Below, piece by piece: positions 35,497 to 43,636 of a DNA stretch of 64,000 nucleotides; position 1 is the stretch's first letter, and the number at the start of each line of letters is the position of its first letter. The notes beneath the pieces are model-generated. The model was not told where the DNA came from and ran no database searches. It saw only the letters and a program-made list of their open reading frames with translations. The stretch is from Rhizobiaceae bacterium (GTDB lineage: Bacteria; Pseudomonadota; Alphaproteobacteria; Rhizobiales; Rhizobiaceae): contig JARGOF010000001.1 of NCBI GenBank assembly GCA_029212415.1, forward strand, positions 62,001 to 126,000, in the 5' to 3' direction. Position numbers and translations under genes: made by a program.

Positions 35497-36009
35497 ATGC
35501 CAAATATCATAAAAACCTATGTTCGGGTGGTCGACCGATTGTCGAACTATGTCGGATGGGTTGCCATGTATCTGATCTTTGCCATGGTGGGGATCCTGCT
35601 GCTGGACGCCATTACCCGCAACGTGGTGCAGATTCCCATGCACTGGGGGATCGAGGCCGCGCAGTTCACGCTGGCTGCCTATTACTTCATGGGCGGTGCG
35701 ATGACGCTCAAGAACAATGACCATGTGCGCATGGATCTGTTTTATGATCGCTTGTCCGTGCGCGGCAAGGCCCGGATGGACATTGTCACCATGGGCTGTT
35801 TGTTGTTTTACCTCATCGTCATGTTGATCGGTTCAATTTCCAGTCTCGAATATGCCATCCAGACGGGCGAACGGCGGTTCTCGATGTGGAATCCCTCGAT
35901 GATCCCGATCAAGGTTCTGATGGTTGGATGCCTTGCGCTGATGGTTCTGCAGACCGTGTCGCTGATTTTCAAATATGTTGCGACGCTGCGCGGGGTCACC
36001 CTGAAATGA
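35497..36009 (+). CDS. TRAP transporter small membrane subunit (DctQ family)
   Basis: About 170 residues from the ATG of MPNIIKTYVRVVDRLSNYVGWVAMYLIFAMVGILLLDAITRN; AAGGAA lies upstream, and the track's GTG start 13 codons earlier is less likely. Four membrane segments and the DctQ features WGIEAAQFTLAAYYFMGGAMTLKNNDHVRMDL. It is coupled to the large subunit by an ATGA overlap. It probably supports import of the polyol or acid handled by the divergent kinase and dehydrogenase. Confidence 0.87.
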   Translation: MPNIIKTYVRVVDRLSNYVGWVAMYLIFAMVGILLLDAITRNVVQIPMHWGIEAAQFTLAAYYFMGGAMTLKNNDHVRMDLFYDRLSVRGKARMDIVTMGCLLFYLIVMLIGSISSLEYAIQTGERRFSMWNPSMIPIKVLMVGCLALMVLQTVSLIFKYVATLRGVTLK

Positions 36010-37328
36010 GTTATGAACTTATCGCTCTGTTGATGTTTGCCTCGATGATGGTCCTGTTGATGACGGGCCAGCGGGTCTTTGCAGCCATCGGATTTGTTGC
36101 GTCGGGAGCGGCCCTGTTGCTTTACGGGCAGGGCGGCATCGAGATGCCGTTCAGCCAGACGTTCAAACTGTTCAACTGGTTCCCGATGCTGACGCTGCCG
36201 CTGTTCATCTATATGGGCTATATCCTGTCGGAATCGGGCATTGCCGAAGACCTTTACCGCATGCTGCACGTTTGGTGCGGACGCCTGCGCGGCGGGTTGG
36301 CGATCGGCACGATCATCCTGATGGTGATCATTTCGGCGATGAATGGATTGTCGGTCGCAGGCATGGCCATTGGCGCCACCATTGCCCTGCCGGAAATGTT
36401 GCGGCGCGGCTATGACAAGGTGCTGATTACCGGCGTGGTACAAGGCGGATCGTCGCTGGGCATTCTCGTGCCACCCAGTGTCGTCATGGTACTCTACGGC
36501 ATGATTGCCCGCCAGCCGGTCAGCCAGCTGTGGCTCGCCGGGGTCGTCCCCGGATTGATGATGGCCACGATGTTCGTCATCTATGTGATGATGCGGGTTC
36601 GCATCAATCCGAAGCTGGCGCCGGTGGCGTCGGAAGAGGACCTGAACATGCCGATGGCGGAGAAGATGCAGTTGCTGCGCGCCGGCATCATTCCCTTCCT
36701 GATCTTCTTTTCCATGACCGGTCTGTTCCTGATGGGCATCACCAGCCTGGTTGAAAGCTCGGCTGTTGGTGCGACATCGGCAACCCTGGCCGCCGCCTAC
36801 AAGCGGCGCCTCAACTGGACGATGATCCATGAGACGTCACGCAAGACGCTGGCGATCTCCTGCATGTTCCTGTGGCTGATTCTTGCCGCACTGGCCTTCG
36901 GTGCTGTCTTTGACGGGCTGGGTGCGGTGCGCGCCATTGAATCGCTGTTCATCAGCCGCTGGGAACTGACGCCCTGGCAGGTGATCATCATGATGCAGGT
37001 CAGCTTTATCGTGATGGGCATGTTTCTGGATGACACGGCCATGCTGGTCATTGTCGCGCCGCTCTATGTGCCGCTGGTCAAGATCCTGGGCTTTGATCTG
37101 GTCTGGTTCGGCGTGCTCTACACGATGACCTGCCAGATCGCCTATATCACGCCGCCCTTCGGGTACAATCTGTTCCTGATGCGGGCCATGGCACCCAAGG
37201 AGATAGGGCTGGGCGATATCTATCGATCCATATGGCCCTTTGTCCTGATGATGGCGCTGACCATTGCACTGGTCATGATTTTTCCGCAGCTTGCACTTTG
37301 GCTGCCTGAAGCTGTTCGCGGGTATTGA
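36006..37328 (+). CDS. TRAP transporter large membrane subunit (DctM family)
   Basis: 440 residues from the ATG in the ATGA overlap (MSYELIALLMFASMMVLLMTGQRVFAAIGF). The ORF track starts 120 bases earlier inside dctQ and should be ignored. DctM motifs: ISAMNGLSVAGMAIGATIALPEML, GGSSLGILVPPSVVMVLYGMIA, MGMFLDDTAMLVIVAPLYVPLV and YITPPFGYNLFLMRAM. About 11-12 membrane segments. It is followed by its binding protein, so the gene order is QMP. Confidence 0.92.
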   Translation: MSYELIALLMFASMMVLLMTGQRVFAAIGFVASGAALLLYGQGGIEMPFSQTFKLFNWFPMLTLPLFIYMGYILSESGIAEDLYRMLHVWCGRLRGGLAIGTIILMVIISAMNGLSVAGMAIGATIALPEMLRRGYDKVLITGVVQGGSSLGILVPPSVVMVLYGMIARQPVSQLWLAGVVPGLMMATMFVIYVMMRVRINPKLAPVASEEDLNMPMAEKMQLLRAGIIPFLIFFSMTGLFLMGITSLVESSAVGATSATLAAAYKRRLNWTMIHETSRKTLAISCMFLWLILAALAFGAVFDGLGAVRAIESLFISRWELTPWQVIIMMQVSFIVMGMFLDDTAMLVIVAPLYVPLVKILGFDLVWFGVLYTMTCQIAYITPPFGYNLFLMRAMAPKEIGLGDIYRSIWPFVLMMALTIALVMIFPQLALWLPEAVRGY

Positions 37329-37394
37329 TTGCCGCGCGGACCAAAAACGGCCGGAACCGGTCACAACACGTTCCAACAGTGGAGAGAACGAACA

Positions 37395-38486
37395 ATGACA
37401 ATTGACAAAAAACCATTATCGCCTTCAGAGAAGATCCTGCAAAGCCGCCGGAAATTCATGCAAAGGGCCGGCCTGGGCGGTGGTGCTGCCGTGGCTGCTT
37501 CTGTTCTGGCGGCACCCCCGGCAATTGCCCAGAGCGCGCCCATCAAATGGCGTCTGCAGACCTATTCCGGTGCACCATTGGGCGCGCATGTCATCAAGCC
37601 ACAGATCGAAGCGTTTAACGCTGCGGCCAATGGCGAGATGGAAATCGAACTCTATTATGCCGACCAGCTGGTTCCGACATCGGAGCTTTTCCGGGCGCTG
37701 CAGAACGGCACGATTGATGCCGTTCAGTCCGATGATGCGACAATGGCATCACCGGTCGATATCTCGGTCTTTGGCGGCTACTTCCCGTTCAATACGCGCT
37801 TCAGTCTCGATATGCCGACCCTGTTTGCCTATTACGGTCTGAACGAAATCTGGGAAGAGGCCTATGGCGAAGTCGAAAACGTCAAATGGCTGTCAGCCGG
37901 TGCATGGGATCCATTGCACATCTTCACCAAGGAGCCGATCCGCTCATTGGCAGACATGAAAGGCAAGCGCGTCTTCGGTGTTCCGACAGCCGGCAAATTC
38001 CTGTCGCAATACGGACTGATTCCGGTCACCGTGCCGTGGGATGATGTTGAAGTTGCCCTGCAGACCGGCGAACTGGACGGCGTGGCCTGGTGTGGCTTTA
38101 CCGAAGCCTATGAAGTGGGCTGGGCTGATATCTGCAACTATGCGCTGACAAACTCCGTCACTGGCGCCTGGTGTGGTTCCTACTTCGCCAATCAGGCCAG
38201 CTGGGACAAGGTGCCACCGCATCTGCAGCAGCTCTTCCGCTCGACAATCGATCAGTCCCATTACTACCGCAACGTCTGGTACTGGGGTGGCGAAGCCGCC
38301 CTGCGTGTCTCGGGCGAAAAAATGGAACTGACATCCCTGCCGCCGGAAGAATGGGCGCAGGTTGTTGGCGACGCAGAAGCCTTCTGGGACAGCGTCGCTG
38401 CCTCAAGCCCGCGTTCCGGACGTGTCGTCCAGGCGTTCAAGGACTACGCAGGCGTCATGGAAAAAGCCGGCTATCCTTACCGCTAG
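37395..38486 (+). CDS. TRAP transporter periplasmic binding protein with Tat signal (DctP/TakP-like)
   Basis: 363 residues from the ATG preceded by GGAGAG. The N-terminus carries a twin-arginine signal (SRRKFMQRAGLGGGAAVAASVLAAPPAIAQ), so the protein is probably exported folded. The mature part resembles the larger TRAP binding proteins (IKWRLQTYSGAPLGAHVIKPQIEAFNAA, ELFRALQNGTIDAVQSDD, DMKGKRVFGVPTAGKFLSQYG, DGVAWCGFTEAYEVGW), related to TakP-like 2-oxoacid binders. A strong terminator follows, so the operon ends here. The ligand is not determined by sequence. Confidence 0.9.
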   Translation: MTIDKKPLSPSEKILQSRRKFMQRAGLGGGAAVAASVLAAPPAIAQSAPIKWRLQTYSGAPLGAHVIKPQIEAFNAAANGEMEIELYYADQLVPTSELFRALQNGTIDAVQSDDATMASPVDISVFGGYFPFNTRFSLDMPTLFAYYGLNEIWEEAYGEVENVKWLSAGAWDPLHIFTKEPIRSLADMKGKRVFGVPTAGKFLSQYGLIPVTVPWDDVEVALQTGELDGVAWCGFTEAYEVGWADICNYALTNSVTGAWCGSYFANQASWDKVPPHLQQLFRSTIDQSHYYRNVWYWGGEAALRVSGEKMELTSLPPEEWAQVVGDAEAFWDSVAASSPRSGRVVQAFKDYAGVMEKAGYPYR

Positions 38487-38504
38487 GATCAGCACCGAAA
38501 TATC

Positions 38505-38536
38505 AATGGGCGTGCGCGAGTGCGCCCATTTTTTTG
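38505..38536 (+). terminator. Rho-independent terminator of the TRAP operon
   Basis: AATGGGCG and CGCCCATT form a stem around TGCGCGAGTG, followed immediately by a run of Ts. It starts 18 bases after the binding-protein stop. A near-identical 26-base hairpin recurs at 40355-40380. Confidence 0.85.
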
Positions 38537-38683
38537 TCTTTTGGTCAGATTGGCATGACTGCCAGTGGTCACTGACAATCAAGCAGGGGACATGTGCCGA
38601 CGGTCTATAATGGCAGATTCACGGTTGAATCACGCTTGCTCCTTCAGGTTGCAATTAGATGCAGCCACGTGAAGGGGAATATT

Positions 38684-38983
38684 ATGGCTACGCAGGACCA
38701 ACTTTCAATTTTATACGCGCTTTACAAGGAATTGGCGCGGTTGCGGTATGGAGACGAGAAAAAGTGGTCGAAAATTTCGCTTGGCCACAAAGTGACATCA
38801 TATTTTTCCGGCGGGTCAGGCTCTGTCGCGGGATTCGCCAACAAGCTTAACCAAATCGATCCCATGAATGCTGATGGTATTCTGATACACCCGGCAGATT
38901 TGCACAACGCAAAAACGATCGGTAATATTTTTGCGGCGATCATCAAGGCTTACGAAGACGCAGGTTGGGAGGTGACGCCATGA
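38684..38983 (+). CDS. Small hypothetical protein
   Basis: 99 residues from the ATG of MATQDQLSILYALYKELARLRYG, with AAGGGGAA upstream; the track's longer start lacks support. Soluble, no signal peptide, mostly helical, with SLGHKVTSYFSGGSGSVAGFANKLNQIDP in the middle. I recognise no family. It overlaps the outer-membrane-type gene by ATGA, so the two are co-translated. Its base composition is more AT-rich than that of the flanking operons. Confidence 0.6.
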   Translation: MATQDQLSILYALYKELARLRYGDEKKWSKISLGHKVTSYFSGGSGSVAGFANKLNQIDPMNADGILIHPADLHNAKTIGNIFAAIIKAYEDAGWEVTP

Positions 38984-40158
38984 GGAAGCTATCTCTGTCT
39001 TGTATGCTGCTGTCCATTTCTGTCTGTTTTTTTTCTAGCCAAATTGTGCAAGCGCAGGGGTTGACGAAAAAACAGGCTGCCCGATTTGATGCAAATGGTG
39101 ACAAATTTGTTGATGCCGGAAAGGAGGTTGCCTTTCCCAGGCACTTGGCTCTCGGGTTTTTGGCTACCTATGATGCCAATCTCAATGGTCAAATTGATCC
39201 CGATGAAGTTCAAAAAATGAATGAGGATGCCCGTAAGGTGGATTTTTCACCAGAAAGCGCCGATACGCGGCTACGGGTGAAGCAAGGTGTGCCCGTACCG
39301 GTTACAACAACCTACGAGAAGGTCGTGGTCATACCCCGGACTGATATCAGACAGCAATTTTATCTGCGTGAAAAGCGGTCGGATATTGGTGTTGGTGGCG
39401 ATTCATTGAAAGCGCTTGGCGGCGCTTCCTTCTCATACGCAGACGACATTGCCAACAACAATTCTTCGGTCACTGTGAAGGGAGCCGCAGGGGTTCTGTT
39501 CCGCAATTCGCGGGTTGGTTTCAAAGAAGGCTACAAGCCCGGTGATCTAGCGGTTACAGGCTATGCTTTCGGTCCATTCGTCGAGGGCAACGGAACCATC
39601 AATACGAAACAGACCCGCCTGACGGCCGGCATAATCGGACAGGTCGAGGTCTTCAGCGGTCCATTTTTTGATCTGCAAATGCTTGGCGCTTCGCCTTATT
39701 ATCAGACCGATTTTGACGGAGATGCGAGTATCTACGGTGGAGTTGTGTCCTGGCAACCATTCAATTCAGATCTGGCCCTGGGCACCTATCGACAATTGCC
39801 CGGCGGATCCGATTTTACCTGGTTGCTGGAGGGGGAGGCCGATTACAAGTTTATCGATAAATCCGGCTCCACCAAATACAGTGTCAATAGTGACAATTTG
39901 TGGGTTGGCCTCAATGGTACAGCGCGTTTGCTGCCATTTGTTGAACAATCTGAAGGCAGGTTTTATCTCGAAGGCAATTATGCCCTCTATTACGATCTTG
40001 TGTCCGGTGAAGATGCAGCATTGGGACGCGCAAAAATTGGATACTATTTCGGTGCTGACAAAAATGCTGCCATTGAGTTTGTCTATAGCAACGGGAAGGA
40101 CCACGATACGCTGTTATTCGATGAATCGATCAAAGCTGCTTTGACGCTAAGACACTAA
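38980..40158 (+). CDS. Exported protein with EF-hand-like N-terminus and beta-barrel-like C-terminal region
   Basis: 392 residues from the ATG of MRKLSLSCMLLSISVCFFSSQIVQAQ (signal peptide), overlapping the small gene upstream. Two calcium-binding-like loops follow: an imperfect FDANGDKFVDAGKE and a good EF-hand YDANLNGQIDPDE (about 30-80). The rest is beta-rich (GEADYKFIDKSGS, RFYLEGNYALYYDLV, RAKIGYYFGADKNAAIEFVYSNG) and ends ALTLRH, without the usual terminal Phe. It may be an outer-membrane barrel with a periplasmic calcium-binding segment. Function unknown; AT-rich and flanked by duplicated hairpins. Confidence 0.6.
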   Translation: MRKLSLSCMLLSISVCFFSSQIVQAQGLTKKQAARFDANGDKFVDAGKEVAFPRHLALGFLATYDANLNGQIDPDEVQKMNEDARKVDFSPESADTRLRVKQGVPVPVTTTYEKVVVIPRTDIRQQFYLREKRSDIGVGGDSLKALGGASFSYADDIANNNSSVTVKGAAGVLFRNSRVGFKEGYKPGDLAVTGYAFGPFVEGNGTINTKQTRLTAGIIGQVEVFSGPFFDLQMLGASPYYQTDFDGDASIYGGVVSWQPFNSDLALGTYRQLPGGSDFTWLLEGEADYKFIDKSGSTKYSVNSDNLWVGLNGTARLLPFVEQSEGRFYLEGNYALYYDLVSGEDAALGRAKIGYYFGADKNAAIEFVYSNGKDHDTLLFDESIKAALTLRH

Positions 40159-40421
40159 CATGCAGCTAAGGTGTCTTCGTTCGGTCGTGTTGACATCGAA
40201 GGCCCATGTGCCGAAGGATGATCGGCTACGGCGGATAGCAGTGATCTTGATCAATGGTTCTGTGTTCTGATCGAAAACAGCCTTCTTCATAAGCTCACTG
40301 TCCATGGTGTAGATGATGTGAATTGAAGAGGTTCTATCGTAGCGGTATGTTCATAATGGGCGTGCGCGAGCATGCCCATTTGGATCCTTTTTACAAAAGG
40401 GTCATCACAACTCTCTCCATC
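40159..40421. other. Intergenic region with a second copy of the AATGGGCGTGCGCGAG hairpin
   Basis: No credible gene. A 52-codon minus-strand frame (MDSELMKKAVFDQNTEP...) spans 40147-40305, but it overlaps the upstream gene and has no ribosome-binding site. At 40355-40380 AATGGGCGTGCGCGAGCATGCCCATT forms a hairpin differing at two positions from the terminator at 38505. It lacks an immediate T run; TTTTT comes eight bases later. Confidence 0.55.
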
Positions 40422-40449
40422 TTGACAGTACATGTATATACATTAGACT
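40422..40449 (+). promoter_or_regulatory. Promoter with embedded GntR operator palindrome ATGTATATACAT
   Basis: TTGACA and TAGACT are separated by 16 bases, and the perfect palindrome ATGTATATACAT (40432-40443) fills most of the spacer. A repressor bound here would block RNA polymerase. The same TGTATATACA core occurs before the PotA-type gene at 43551-43562. Confidence 0.65.
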
Positions 40450-40502
40450 TTGTCCGACCTGCATTGCAGCCGCATGCTGCCTGACGCGGGAAGGATAATT
40501 GA

Positions 40503-41825
40503 TTGACGCAGAACGTGACGGCAGACATTCGTGCCGCAATTCGTGAGGGTCGCATTGCGCAGGCCCAGGCTGATATTGCTGCTTTGCTGTTGGATGTCAC
40601 CGGCAGCCCGGTTGCGGATGTGCGGATCAATTTCGATAAATACAGCCTCAATTCAGTCAACGGCTTTGCCCAATCAACGGCGGGCGAGGCGTTTTTCTTC
40701 AAATTCCATCAGGAAGACGGGGAGGAGGACGGCGTTGCGGAATATTATAATGCTGCCGTGCTGAAGGAGGCCGGTTACCCGGTCGAGCAACCGCTTTTTC
40801 AGGAAAACAGGCCGGGCCGGCAGGTGCTGGTCTACAGGCAAATGGCCGATCCGCGCTTTTCCGATGTGTGTTCGGATATCGAAAAGGGTGAGCGGCAAGA
40901 AGATTTCGAAAAGGCCATATCGGCGCAGGTCGAAGCGGACAAATTGTTTTCCGGGGTGGCGCTGAAGACTTTGCAACACTCAGAGAGCGATGCCGCCCGG
41001 CAGCAATCGATCTTTCAGCTCTTTTACAACCGTCTGGTGGATGACCCGAGAAAATTGTCCGGCCAGACCCTGGCTGGCCGGGTGGAGAAATTCTACCTCC
41101 ACGAACAGGTGAACTGGCCGGGCATCTCGGCGCCGTTTCAGGATATCTGGATGCTGCCCTGGACCATCAACGGGATCGATTACCCGCTGACCATAAAGGA
41201 TGCCTTTGACGGCTGCCTCGAGAAACTGTCTCCGCTCAACCATATACCGGGCGCTGTCCTCACGGCGCATGGCGATGCACATAATGCCAATGTATGGTTT
41301 CACAACAATGGCGATTCAGGTCATGCCACCCTGAGCCTGTTTGACCCGGCTTTTGCGGGGCGCGAAATCCCCGCGTTGCTGGCCGAGGTCAAGGCAAGTT
41401 TTCACAATATTTTTGCCCATCCTTTCTGGCTGTATGAGCCCGAGTGCGCCAGCGATGTGTTTGCCGCAGAGGCGACCATTGCAAATGGCCGGATCCGCGT
41501 CGAAACCGATTATGCTCTGACGCCTTTGCGCGAGGCTTTTCTTGTTTCCAAGGCGGACAACTTCTGGCGGCCGCTGGTGGACGAACTCGACAGGCTTGGC
41601 TGGCTGGCGCCCGATTGGGAGGCCACGGTCAGAATGGCGTTTTTTGCCTGCCCGACCCTGGTGATGAAGTTGCTGTGTGGTCCGGGCTCAACGCATAATC
41701 CGAGCAGTTCGCTGATCGGTTTTTGTCAGGCGATGCGTGCAGCGGGAGCCCCGACCAACGGCGAAGAAGACATGTTTGTCAGGTTTTTTGACAGGGTAGG
41801 CAAGGGTTCGGACACCCAATCGTGA
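40503..41825 (+). CDS. Aminoglycoside-phosphotransferase-fold kinase (APH/ChoK-like), substrate unknown
   Basis: 440 residues; TTG start with GGAAGG upstream and no nearby ATG. The protein-kinase-like small-molecule kinase core shows a nucleotide lobe (GEAFFFKFHQEDGEEDGVAEYYNAAVLKEAGYPVEQPLF), the catalytic loop LTAHGDAHNANVWF (HxDxxxxN type) and the metal-binding LSLFDPAF. The family phosphorylates hydroxyl groups on amino alcohols, sugars or amino acids. It is under the TGTATATACA operator with the GntR regulator and the PotABCD-like transporter close by, so it probably phosphorylates the imported compound. Confidence 0.75.
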   Translation: MTQNVTADIRAAIREGRIAQAQADIAALLLDVTGSPVADVRINFDKYSLNSVNGFAQSTAGEAFFFKFHQEDGEEDGVAEYYNAAVLKEAGYPVEQPLFQENRPGRQVLVYRQMADPRFSDVCSDIEKGERQEDFEKAISAQVEADKLFSGVALKTLQHSESDAARQQSIFQLFYNRLVDDPRKLSGQTLAGRVEKFYLHEQVNWPGISAPFQDIWMLPWTINGIDYPLTIKDAFDGCLEKLSPLNHIPGAVLTAHGDAHNANVWFHNNGDSGHATLSLFDPAFAGREIPALLAEVKASFHNIFAHPFWLYEPECASDVFAAEATIANGRIRVETDYALTPLREAFLVSKADNFWRPLVDELDRLGWLAPDWEATVRMAFFACPTLVMKLLCGPGSTHNPSSSLIGFCQAMRAAGAPTNGEEDMFVRFFDRVGKGSDTQS

Positions 41826-41857
41826 TGGCGTTGAGACACCCTATGGAGGATTGCTGA

Positions 41858-42606
41858 GTGAATTTTGAAGAGCGTTTCAGTCTTGCTGGCCGGTTGGCTT
41901 TGGTGACAGGCGCCAGCCGGGGCATCGGCCGGGCCGTGGCCAAGGGACTGGCCGAGGCAGGCGCCGATATTGTTGCAGTCTCGCGGTCAGCTGATTCCCT
42001 GAAGGATGTGTGCGATGTCAGATCATCGCATGTGACGTCTCGGATGTGGCCGCGGTCCATAGGCTGTTCGAACAGATCAGCGAGCAGGGGTTGCTGGCCG
42101 ATATTCTTGTCAATAATGCCGGAATCGAAGATGTCGCGCCGTCAACGCAGGTCGACGAGGCATTGTGGGACAGGATCGTTGATACCAACCTGAAGGGCGC
42201 TTTTTTTGTCGCCCAGAATTTTGCCAAACCGCTGATGGCTGCCGGGCGCGCAGGAAGCCTGATCAATCTCGGCTCGCTGACATCGGCGGTGGGTGTGCCA
42301 ACCGCCACGCCCTATACGTCTTCCAAGAGCGGACTATTGGGTATGACAAGGGCGCTTTCTGCAGAATGGGCGCGGGACAATATTCGTGTGAACGCCATGG
42401 GTCCGGGTTATTTTCGCACCGAACTGACCGAGGCTTTCTATGAGGACGAGGATTGGCAGGCGCGCATGCTCGACAAGATTCCGATGGGCCGTTTTGGTCA
42501 GCTCGATGATTTGATCGGCATGGCGGTTTTCCTGGCAAGCAACGCTTCGGCCTATGTCACCGGGCAGATTCTCTATGTGGATGGGGGATACCTGGCATCC
42601 ATATGA
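41858..42606 (+). pseudogene. Short-chain dehydrogenase/reductase gene broken by a small deletion and frameshift
   Basis: The first frame reads a normal SDR start (FSLAGRLALVTGASRGIGRAVAKGLAEAGADIVAVSRSADSLKD) and then goes out of frame near 42005. The second frame resumes at VRCQIIACDVSDVAAVHRLF and continues with DILVNNAG, SLTSAVG, the catalytic YTSSK and VTGQILYVDGGY. In intact SDRs some ten residues lie between SLKD and RCQI, so roughly 25-30 bases appear to be missing as well as the frame. A GTG at 42010 could yield a fragment without the NAD(P)-binding glycine motif. The catalytic part is well preserved, so the damage is recent or an assembly error. Confidence 0.75.
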
Positions 42607-42690
42607 TGGGTGACGATGGGCAGGCAACGCGTGCAGGCTGATTGGCCTGATTGACTTGTCCAGTACCAAAAACTCAATGGGAAATGGTTG

Positions 42691-43413
42691 ATGAACGAAG
42701 CAGCGCCACTTTACGAAATCGTCAAACGACATATTACCGATGGTATCGTGTCGGGCGCATTTCTTCCGGGTGCGAAATTGCCGTCGGAAAACGAACTGGT
42801 CAGGGCGCTGGGTGTTTCGCGCATGACCGTCAATCGGGCGCTGCGGGAACTTACCCGTGACGGGGTCATATACAGACTGCAGGGTGTCGGCTCCTTTGTC
42901 AGCAAGGCAGGGCCCAATACATCCCTTTCGGAAGTGCGTGACATTCGCGATATTATTGCGGATCGGGGCGGGGCCTATTCGTGCAGGGTCTTGAGCAAAC
43001 AGACGATCCCACTGGACCAGACACATACGGATCTCTTCGTCATGGAGCCGGGCCAGCCGATTGCCAATCTGGTGCTGGTGCATTTTGAAAACGATGTGCC
43101 GCTGCAACTGGAGCAAAGGTTTGTCCGGGAGGATTTTGCGCCAGATCTGCTGAATCAGGATTTTGAGGCAGAATCGCTGTTTGATTACCTGCAGGCGATC
43201 GCCCCGATCTCTGAACTCGAGCATGTGGTTGAAGCAACCCTGCCGGATGAACTTGAATGCGAACAATTGCAATTGGGCGGTGATCAACCGGTCCTGCGCA
43301 TCCGGCGGCGGACCTGGGTGGGCGGAAAAGTGGTGACCGTCGGTTATTTTTCGCATCCCGGTGACCGCTACCGCGTCGCAGTCAGGCTGCGGCCTTCGGA
43401 TGTGAGGAATTGA
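42691..43413 (+). CDS. GntR/HutC-family transcriptional regulator with UTRA domain
   Basis: 240 residues; ATG chosen over the TTG one codon before. The N-terminal winged helix is standard (LYEIVKRHITDGIVSGAFLPGAKLPSENELVRALGVSRMTVNRALRELTRDGVIYRLQGVGSFV). The rest is a UTRA effector domain (VLVHFENDVPLQLEQRFVREDFAPDLL..., RIRRRTWVGGKVVTVGYFSHPGDRYR). The TGTATATACA palindromes before the kinase gene (40432) and the PotA-type gene (43551) flank this gene and are probably its operators. Confidence 0.9.
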   Translation: MNEAAPLYEIVKRHITDGIVSGAFLPGAKLPSENELVRALGVSRMTVNRALRELTRDGVIYRLQGVGSFVSKAGPNTSLSEVRDIRDIIADRGGAYSCRVLSKQTIPLDQTHTDLFVMEPGQPIANLVLVHFENDVPLQLEQRFVREDFAPDLLNQDFEAESLFDYLQAIAPISELEHVVEATLPDELECEQLQLGGDQPVLRIRRRTWVGGKVVTVGYFSHPGDRYRVAVRLRPSDVRN

Positions 43414-43550
43414 GCGGCATGGTCTTCTTTACACGTTTGAAGCCAGTGCCTCTGCCAGGCGCAGAACAGGCAATGCGCACAAGGATGCAAGGGTGCTTTT
43501 CAGCCAATTGGATGGCACCTGACACAACGACCCTTTGCACCGGCGCAAAC

Positions 43551-43562
43551 CTGTATATACAG
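43551..43562. promoter_or_regulatory. GntR operator palindrome CTGTATATACAG before the PotABCD-like operon
   Basis: A perfect 12-base palindrome containing the same TGTATATACA core as the site at 40432-40443. It lies 75 bases upstream of the ATPase gene and next to a TTGCAC -35-like box. Confidence 0.6.
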
Positions 43563-43636
43563 AGCTTGACAAGCAAAATAGCGACTGCCAGTTTGATCGG
43601 GGCATCGCGCTTTGTGCAGGAAGGACGGTCAGCTCG

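Noticed and set aside
35808-36830. 340-aa minus-strand ORF over the TRAP large subunit
   Set aside because: Antisense of a membrane-protein gene gives a typical polar His/Gln/Arg-rich shadow.
40147-40305. 52-codon minus-strand ORF (MDSELMKKAVFDQNTEP...)
   Set aside because: Overlaps the 3' end of the exported EF-hand gene, has no ribosome-binding site and resembles no family I know.
38505-40380. Hairpin-bracketed island considered as an insertion sequence
   Set aside because: The hairpins are direct, not inverted, copies; there is no transposase frame and no obvious target duplication.
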